A stretch of 7,041 nt of DNA from an uncultured Collinsella sp. (GTDB lineage Bacteria > Actinomycetota > Coriobacteriia > Coriobacteriales > Coriobacteriaceae), in assembly GCA_900547025.1 (NCBI GenBank), contig UREZ01000089.1:1-7041 (forward strand). Reading direction: 5' to 3'. Below are positions 1 through 4,225 of this stretch, one piece after another. The position numbers were made by a program, and so were the translations under genes. Position 1 is the stretch's first letter. Every line of letters starts with the position of its first letter. The notes below the pieces were generated by a model. It saw nothing but the letters and a program-made list of their open reading frames with translations, searched no databases and was not told the origin of the DNA.

Positions 1-42
1 CAGTCCCTATTTCACCGCAACTTATTGAGGGTGGGGTTCCGG
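1..42. other. Sequence downstream of mnmA, nothing recognised
   Basis: These bases follow the mnmA stop on the minus strand. I see no clear hairpin with a T tract, so the terminator of mnmA or the start of a further gene must lie beyond the left edge. Confidence 0.5.
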
Positions 43-1143
43 CTACTTAAGTGCGCCGGTCACGGTGCCGCCGCCCAAGACGATGTCGCCGCGATAGACG
101 ACGACGGCCTGTCCGGGGGCGATGGCTCGTTGCGGCTCGTCAAAAGTTAGCAGCATTTGCCCGTCTTCGTCACGCGTAAGGGTCGCTGCCTGGTCTTTCT
201 GACGGTAGCGGTACTTGGCACCTACGCGAATGCCGCCGGCGTCGAGCTCCGCCTCCATGCGTGCGTCCGGCGCGCTCCAGATCCACTCATCGGCCGTGAG
301 GGCAGCGGCGGTCAGGTCCTCGGCCTCGCCCAAATGCACGGTGTTGTTGGCGGCGTCGACGCCCGTCACATACACGGGGTGCGCCATCGCGACGCCCAGG
401 CCCTTGCGCTGGCCGATGGTGTAGCGCAGCGCGCCGTTGTGGCGCCCGACCACGCTGCCGTCGCGCCACACAATGTCGCCCGGTGCAGCGGGATGTCCGC
501 AGCGGCGCTCGATATAGCCCGCGTAGTCACCGTCTGGAATAAAGCAGATGTCCTCGCTTTCGGCCTTCTTGGCGTTGGTAAAGCCCTGCTCGGCGGCAAT
601 GCGGCGCACGTCGCGCTCTTTGTCCAGCCCAGCCAGCGGAAAGATCGTGTGCGCCAGGCGTTCCTGCGTAAGCGAATACAAAAAGTAACTCTGGTCCTTT
701 TTGGGGTCCTCGCCGCGGTACAGCTGCCAGGTTCCGTCGGACGCCTGGCTCGTTTTGGCGTAGTGGCCCGTGGCGATGTAGTCGCAGCCCATATCCAGCG
801 CCGCATCCAGCAATGCGCCAAACTTAATGTGGCGGTTGCAGATGATGCATGGGTTGGGCGTCAGCCCCTCCTGATAGGCGGTCACGAAGCGCTCGATAAC
901 GTTGCGGTCGAAGGCCTGCTGCAGGTCGAGCACATGGTGGGGCATCCCCAGGCGCTCGGCGACAGCCTTTGCATCGGCGATGTCGCGGTCGACCTTACTC
1001 ATGCCCGTGACGGGATCGGGCGCGGGGCAGGTGAGGCGCATGGTGGCGCCGACGCATTCGTAGCCCTGGCTTTTGAGCAGGTACGCGGTCACGCTGGAAT
1101 CGACGCCGCCGCTCATGGCGACGAGCACGCGCTTGTTGTGCAT
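43..1143 (-). CDS. mnmA: tRNA-specific 2-thiouridylase MnmA
   Basis: MnmA activates U34 of the Lys, Glu and Gln tRNAs with ATP and inserts sulfur from a persulfide relay (IscS type), giving 2-thiouridine in the cytoplasm. The 366-residue protein is full length for the family. Its N-terminal PP-loop SGGVDS spans residues 11-16. The TPNPCIICN segment holds the catalytic Cys102, and DICFIP holds the second active cysteine, Cys200. GHYA (126-129) and KKDQSYFL (148-155) are also family signatures, and the C-terminal beta-barrel ends in a typical GQAVVVY...GGGTV stretch. Cys99 replaces the Asp found in E. coli; I believe this is common in this group. The start is supported by an AAGGAG-like site about 9 bases upstream. 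It lies 181 bases downstream of cysK on the same strand, but a terminator hairpin intervenes, so it probably has its own promoter. No persulfide-supplying desulfurase gene is in the window. Confidence 0.97.
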   Translation of the reverse strand: MHNKRVLVAMSGGVDSSVTAYLLKSQGYECVGATMRLTCPAPDPVTGMSKVDRDIADAKAVAERLGMPHHVLDLQQAFDRNVIERFVTAYQEGLTPNPCIICNRHIKFGALLDAALDMGCDYIATGHYAKTSQASDGTWQLYRGEDPKKDQSYFLYSLTQERLAHTIFPLAGLDKERDVRRIAAEQGFTNAKKAESEDICFIPDGDYAGYIERRCGHPAAPGDIVWRDGSVVGRHNGALRYTIGQRKGLGVAMAHPVYVTGVDAANNTVHLGEAEDLTAAALTADEWIWSAPDARMEAELDAGGIRVGAKYRYRQKDQAATLTRDEDGQMLLTFDEPQRAIAPGQAVVVYRGDIVLGGGTVTGALK

Positions 1144-1172
1144 GGGGAGGTTCTCCTTGGTGGCATGTGGCC

Positions 1173-1211
1173 AAAAAAGAAAAGCGGCGCGGGAGGCTGG
1201 TTCCGCGCCGC
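1173..1211 (-). terminator. Strong intrinsic terminator between cysK and mnmA
   Basis: Read on the minus strand, a perfect 9-bp GC stem (GCGGCGCGG pairing with CCGCGCCGC, arms 1203-1211 and 1184-1192) closes a 10-base loop. It is followed by a T-rich tract, TTTTCTTTTTT (1173-1183). This is a textbook Rho-independent terminator. It lies 114 bases beyond the cysK stop and only 29 bases before the mnmA start codon, so it should separate the two transcripts, or attenuate mnmA if transcription enters from upstream. Confidence 0.9.
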
Positions 1212-1324
1212 AGACATTGTAGCAAGTTCGGACGTCTCGTGGGACACCCTGATTGGATGGGCTCAGACTGCCGGGAGAGAGGAGACCGGCTCGTCCGTGG
1301 GCTCAACCTATGGGCGACAGGCCC
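1212..1324. other. cysK-mnmA spacer, no gene seen
   Basis: Apart from the -10 element near its left end, this spacer holds no credible ORF or terminator. Just after the cysK stop there is a very short GGGC/GCCC hairpin without a T tract. An 8-bp direct repeat, TGGGCTCA, occurs at 1258-1265 and 1298-1305, with a GC-rich inverted stretch between the copies. No function can be assigned. Confidence 0.4.
1216..1224 (-). promoter_or_regulatory. Candidate extended -10 promoter for mnmA
   Basis: On the minus strand the sequence TGCTACAAT is an extended -10 element (TGn followed by TACAAT). The -35 region is not clear at normal spacing. The predicted transcript start falls at about 1209-1210, inside the first arm of the terminator hairpin. 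The same TGCTACA(A/C)T string occurs ahead of the yerC gene, which supports it as a genuine promoter form in this genome. It is the only good promoter I see between cysK and mnmA. Confidence 0.5.
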
Positions 1325-2263
<939 letters not shown>

Positions 2264-2321
2264 GGTGAACCTCCAAAGTGTTCAAATGACTGGATACCGT
2301 GTGGTTTTACGGTGTGTATAG

Positions 2322-2361
2322 CAGCGAAACCCACAAACCTTATGGGTTGTTCGTTTTGCTG
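2322..2361 (-). promoter_or_regulatory. Hairpin at the 5' end of the predicted cysK leader
   Basis: The predicted cysK leader (about 100 bases) begins with an inverted repeat. AACCCA (2328-2333) pairs with TGGGTT (2343-2348), is extended by CGA/TCG past a two-base bulge, and then weakly by CAG/CTG. A second, smaller stem of five pairs follows (2296-2300 with 2309-2313). I do not recognise either as a known riboswitch or T-box, and both may be chance structures. Confidence 0.3.
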
Positions 2362-2370
2362 TTGGCAAGC

Positions 2371-2399
2371 ATAGTAGACAGTAAAGCCTAGTAACGCAA
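2371..2399 (-). promoter_or_regulatory. Promoter of cysK
   Basis: On the minus strand TTGCGT (2394-2399) and TACTAT (2371-2376) are separated by exactly 17 bases. This is a good vegetative-sigma promoter pointing at cysK. The start point should be near 2364, giving a leader of about 100 bases. Confidence 0.6.
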
Positions 2400-2474
2400 T
2401 AGGAAATAGAAGATTATTACGAGTCGATTAACCATCTTGACCGGAACGGGTATTTTCAAAACCAATTTTTCGGC

Positions 2475-2485
2475 TAGAATTTCTA
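2475..2485 (+). promoter_or_regulatory. rrf2-family gene -10 box with overlapping inverted repeat
   Basis: TAGAAT (2475-2480) is a good -10 element about 40 bases before the Rrf2-family start codon; only a weak -35 (TTTTCA-like) is seen near 2453. The hexamer lies within a perfect inverted repeat, TAGAA-T-TTCTA (2475-2485). A dyad on the -10 box is a sensible place for an autorepressor to bind, but the arms are only five bases and the site does not match a CymR or IscR consensus that I can verify. Confidence 0.45.
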
Positions 2486-2516
2486 CGGACTAAATGACCG
2501 AAAGGCAGCACTATAT

Positions 2517-2945
2517 ATGTTGGTTTCTACTAAGGGCAGATATGCCCTGCGCGTTATGGTCGATCTGGCCGAGCACCAGGCGGCCGGTCGCATCCCGCTC
2601 AAAGAGATCGCGGCGCGACAGGGGATTTCCGAGAAATATCTCGAGAACATCTTGGCTACGCTCGTACGTGCCAACATGCTCTCGGGTATGCGTGGCAAGG
2701 GCGGCGGCTACGTGCTCACGCGCCCGCCCGAGCAGTACACGGTGGGCGAGATTTTGCGCCTGACCGAGGGCAGCCTGGCGCCGGTCGCATGCCTAGACGG
2801 CGACTGCAAGGGCTGCTCGCGTTCGGACGAGTGCCCCACGCTCGACGTGTGGAAGAACCTGGACAAGCTCATTAACGACTACCTCGACGGCGTGACGCTC
2901 GATGCGCTCGTAGCCCCCAACGAGGGCTACGACTACGTCATCTAG
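2517..2945 (+). CDS. Rrf2-family transcriptional regulator with four-cysteine cluster
   Basis: This is a 142-residue, DNA-binding winged-helix regulator of the Rrf2 family (IscR, CymR, NsrR). The N-terminus LVSTKGRYALRVMVDLA is diagnostic. The recognition helix lies around residues 38-54 (SEKYLENILATLVRANM) and the wing is GMRGKGGGYVL (57-67). A cysteine cluster, Cys92, Cys97, Cys100 and Cys106, sits where IscR carries its [2Fe-2S] ligands (Cys92, 98, 104 in E. coli). By eye, the fourth IscR ligand, His107, is Leu109 here. CymR of Bacillus lacks such a cluster, so an iron-sulfur or thiol sensor is the better guess; the ligand is not proven. The start is supported by AAAGG 11 bases upstream, a somewhat long spacing. 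It is divergent from cysK, pointing to control of cysteine synthesis and of itself. Iron-sulfur homeostasis is an alternative role. Confidence 0.9.
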   Translation: MLVSTKGRYALRVMVDLAEHQAAGRIPLKEIAARQGISEKYLENILATLVRANMLSGMRGKGGGYVLTRPPEQYTVGEILRLTEGSLAPVACLDGDCKGCSRSDECPTLDVWKNLDKLINDYLDGVTLDALVAPNEGYDYVI

Positions 2946-2954
2946 CCCCACCTG

Positions 2955-3013
2955 TCATTTGGGGACGGGGCAGAAATGCTGGATTTTCTTGCCCTCTGAG
3001 GCTCGACAAATGA
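2955..3013. repeat. Inverted-repeat element, REP-like
   Basis: TCATTTG (2955-2961) is matched by CAAATGA (3007-3013). Between them lies a nested imperfect hairpin in which GGGCAGAAA (2968-2976) pairs with TTTCTTGCCC (2985-2994) around one bulge. The left part contains TGGGGACGG, which recurs at 4129-4137 in another intergenic region, in both cases followed by a GAAAT within a few bases. This resembles the small intergenic palindromic repeats seen in many bacteria, but copy number cannot be judged from this window. Confidence 0.35.
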
Positions 3014-3014
3014 T

Positions 3015-3049
3015 AAGGCCGCCCATCGTTGCGATGGACGGCCTTCTTT
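3015..3049. terminator. Bidirectional terminator between convergent genes
   Basis: A 14-bp stem with one mismatch (arms 3015-3028 and 3032-3045, AAGGCCG...CGGCCTT) closes a three-base loop. The plus-strand side ends in CTTCTTT and the minus-strand side in TTATCATTT, so it can stop transcripts from both the Rrf2-family gene and the convergent membrane-protein gene, between whose stop codons it lies. Confidence 0.85.
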
Positions 3050-3081
3050 AGGTGTGTTGTGGCGGTCCGAATCCGGTCGCT

Positions 3082-3447
3082 TTAGTTCCTGGCGACGCTG
3101 TCGAGAATGCTGCGCATGATGGATACCAGGATGCTGCCCATAAAGGCCGATCCAAAGCTGGCAATGGAGATACCCGCGCCCAGCAGATTGACCGACAGGT
3201 AGCTGGCCAGCTCGAGCATAAAGCTGTTGACTACGAGCTGAAAAATACCAAGCGTGATAATAGTGAGCGGCAGCGAGATGACCGTCAGGAACGGCTTGAC
3301 GAGCGAGTCGACGATGTTGAGGAACAGTCCCACGAAGGCAAAACACACCCAGGCGTCGGCTATGCCGAAGGGCTGAATGCCGGGGACGAGAAACGTTGCG
3401 ATCGCGATGGCGATTGAGGTAAAGAGCCAGTTAAGCATAAAGCGCAT
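3082..3447 (-). CDS. Small four-helix membrane protein, phage holin 4_2 family
   Basis: This 121-residue, very hydrophobic protein belongs to the family named after mycobacterial phage holins (Pfam PF04020), which is widespread on bacterial chromosomes and mostly of unknown function. Likely membrane segments are residues 4-22, 32-50, 54-84 (long, possibly including a re-entrant turn) and 91-115. The stretch NIVDSLVKPFLTVISLPLTI followed by TLGIFQLVVNSFML is the family's core pattern. I chose the ATG at 3447 over the upstream ATG at 3480 because an AGAAAGGA site stands eight bases before it and the extra 11 residues are charged and unlike the family. It stands alone, convergent with the Rrf2-family gene. 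No endolysin or other phage gene is nearby, so a lysis role is not supported. Confidence 0.87.
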   Translation of the reverse strand: MRFMLNWLFTSIAIAIATFLVPGIQPFGIADAWVCFAFVGLFLNIVDSLVKPFLTVISLPLTIITLGIFQLVVNSFMLELASYLSVNLLGAGISIASFGSAFMGSILVSIMRSILDSVARN

Positions 3448-3491
3448 GGTGGAAATCCTTTCTTGCGCAAGACGTGGCAAAGAGGCGTGAG

Positions 3492-3503
3492 AGGCACGTG
3501 CCT
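3492..3503. promoter_or_regulatory. 12-bp perfect palindrome upstream of the membrane-protein gene
   Basis: AGGCACGTGCCT is its own reverse complement. It lies 45 bases before the start codon of the holin-family gene and overlaps a second inverted repeat, GCAAAG (3477-3482) with CTTTGC (3502-3507). It could be an operator or a leader hairpin. No clear promoter for this gene was identified; a TGAGACAAT string on the minus strand further upstream (near 3550) is only a weak candidate. Confidence 0.4.
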
Positions 3504-3634
3504 TTGCAACTCGGATAGATGCGCGGGCACGGCCCTGTTTGGGCGCCCATTGTCTCAGATATTCATGGAGCTTGCGTGCGTATTCGGTTTCAAAACGGCG
3601 TTCGTCCTAGAAAACGCGCCGCTGGCAGAGAGTC

Positions 3635-3665
3635 TTGTCGCTTTAGTTTGGTGGTGTGCTACACT
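3635..3665 (+). promoter_or_regulatory. Promoter of the yerC transcript
   Basis: TGCTACACT (3657-3665) is an extended -10 element, with TACACT as the hexamer. TTGTCG (3635-3640) is a possible -35, although the 19-base spacing is long. The start point should be near 3671-3672, which places about 45 bases before the short leader ORF and about 100 before yerC. Confidence 0.55.
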
Positions 3666-3670
3666 GCTAC

Positions 3671-3715
3671 GGGCAAAAGCCACAGGCGTTGCCCTATTGC
3701 ATAGAACGGGCGAAC
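3671..3715 (+). promoter_or_regulatory. Two mutually exclusive hairpins in the yerC leader
   Basis: GGGCAA (3671-3676) pairs perfectly with TTGCCC (3689-3694), with an inner GCC/GGC stem (3679-3681 with 3685-3687). The same segment, GTTGCCC (3688-3694), can instead pair with GGGC-g-AAC (3708-3715), with one bulged base, just before the leader ATG. Only one of the two can form at a time. The stems are short, so this may be chance. Confidence 0.35.
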
Positions 3716-3716
3716 G

Positions 3717-3767
3717 ATGTCCGATGTCAGTATCAACTTCGATGCCTTTTGGCGGGTTTGGCGGTGA
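3717..3767 (+). CDS. Possible 16-residue Trp-containing leader peptide
   Basis: An ATG at 3717 opens a 16-codon frame reading MSDVSINFDAFWRVWR and ending in TGA three bases before the yerC start codon, in the same frame as yerC. Two of the sixteen codons are Trp (residues 12 and 15), near the end as in attenuator leaders. The ribosome site is weak (GGGCG four bases or more upstream). The yerC ribosome site, GGCGGTGATC (3760-3769), overlaps its last codons and stop, so translation of the two could be coupled. It could also be chance: no Trp biosynthesis gene is nearby and no terminator hairpin is seen inside the leader. Confidence 0.35.
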   Translation: MSDVSINFDAFWRVWR

Positions 3768-3770
3768 TCG

Positions 3771-4070
3771 ATGAATATCGAGAACATGTTTGACAAGCCT
3801 GATGTCAAGCAGCTGGTCCACGCATTTAGCCTTTTGGACGACGAGAAAGATATCCAAGCGTTCTTGACCGATATCTGCACGCCGCGCGAGATTTGTGATC
3901 TATCGCAGCGTCTGCAGGTCGCGCGTTACCTGGACGAGGGCGAGCCCTATGTTGAGGTTCAGGCGCGTACCGGCGCTTCGTCCACCACGGTGAGCCGTGT
4001 GTCCAAGGCACTCAACGGCGAGTACGGTGGCTACCGTAAGATTCTCATTAAACTGGAGGATGGCGAGTAG
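3771..4070 (+). CDS. yerC: YerC/YecD-type TrpR-related DNA-binding protein
   Basis: This 99-residue, all-helical regulator is of the TrpR superfamily, as found in many Gram-positives (YerC/YecD). Its targets and ligand are not established as far as I know. The core LTDICTPREICDLSQRLQVARYL (32-54) and the helix-turn-helix around 58-81 (PYVEVQARTGASSTTVSRVSKAL) are diagnostic. Aligned by eye with E. coli TrpR, the Trp-contacting residues Thr44, Arg54 and Arg84 correspond to Thr37, Arg47 and Arg76, while Gly85 is Val77. The ATG at 3771 has a ribosome site, GGCGGTGATC, closely complementary to the 16S tail, just before it. It forms its own transcription unit with a terminator 24 bases after the stop. 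The Trp-bearing leader ORF ahead of it is the odd feature. Confidence 0.92.
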   Translation: MNIENMFDKPDVKQLVHAFSLLDDEKDIQAFLTDICTPREICDLSQRLQVARYLDEGEPYVEVQARTGASSTTVSRVSKALNGEYGGYRKILIKLEDGE

Positions 4071-4093
4071 GCCGCGCCAAAAACGAATTGTGC

Positions 4094-4121
4094 AAAACCG
4101 CTCCTCCGGGGGCGGTTTTTT
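4094..4121 (+). terminator. Intrinsic terminator after yerC
   Basis: An 11-bp stem with one G-T pair (AAAACCGCTCC, 4094-4104, with GGGGCGGTTTT, 4109-4119) closes a four-base TCCG loop and ends in six Ts (4116-4121). It closes the yerC transcript before the nuclease gene. Confidence 0.92.
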
Positions 4122-4123
4122 GA

Positions 4124-4146
4124 TCCCCTGGGGACGGAGGAAATCT
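4124..4146. repeat. Second TGGGGACGG intergenic motif
   Basis: TGGGGACGG (4129-4137), followed closely by GAAAT, repeats the core of the element at 2960-2977. Here it overlaps an 11-bp inverted repeat, TCCCC-T-GGGGA (4124-4134), right after the yerC terminator. It lies after a plus-strand gene in both places. A short direct repeat, AAATCTGT, follows (4141-4148 and again about 20 bases on). It may be a degenerate copy of a dispersed repeat. Confidence 0.3.
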
Positions 4147-4180
4147 GTTGGCGTGGGGCAAATCTGTCCGCTTGGGCGGG

Positions 4181-4186
4181 TAGGAT
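4181..4186 (+). promoter_or_regulatory. Candidate -10 element for the nuclease gene
   Basis: TAGGAT lies 40 bases before the nuclease start codon, after the yerC terminator. No convincing -35 stands at the right distance. A promoter is expected in this short gap, so this is the best candidate rather than a firm call. Confidence 0.3.
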
Positions 4187-4225
4187 GGATGCATTGATTA
4201 TTGCGAACAGTTTGAGTGGAGGACC

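Noticed and set aside
2264..2364. Riboswitch or T-box in the cysK leader
   Set aside because: I found no T-box sequence, specifier loop or known riboswitch core; it is only listed as unexplained hairpins.
2437..2442. TTGACC as a -35 box for the Rrf2-family gene
   Set aside because: The nearest good -10, TAGAAT at 2475, is 32 bases away, and no -10-like hexamer stands at 16-18 bases.
3082..3447. Holin annotation as evidence of a prophage
   Set aside because: No other phage gene is present, the family is common on chromosomes, and base use matches the neighbours.
3463..3774. 103-codon plus-strand frame overlapping the yerC start by four bases
   Set aside because: The ATGA overlap looks operon-like, but it starts at a TTG with no ribosome site, runs across the yerC promoter and the palindrome, and resembles no known protein.
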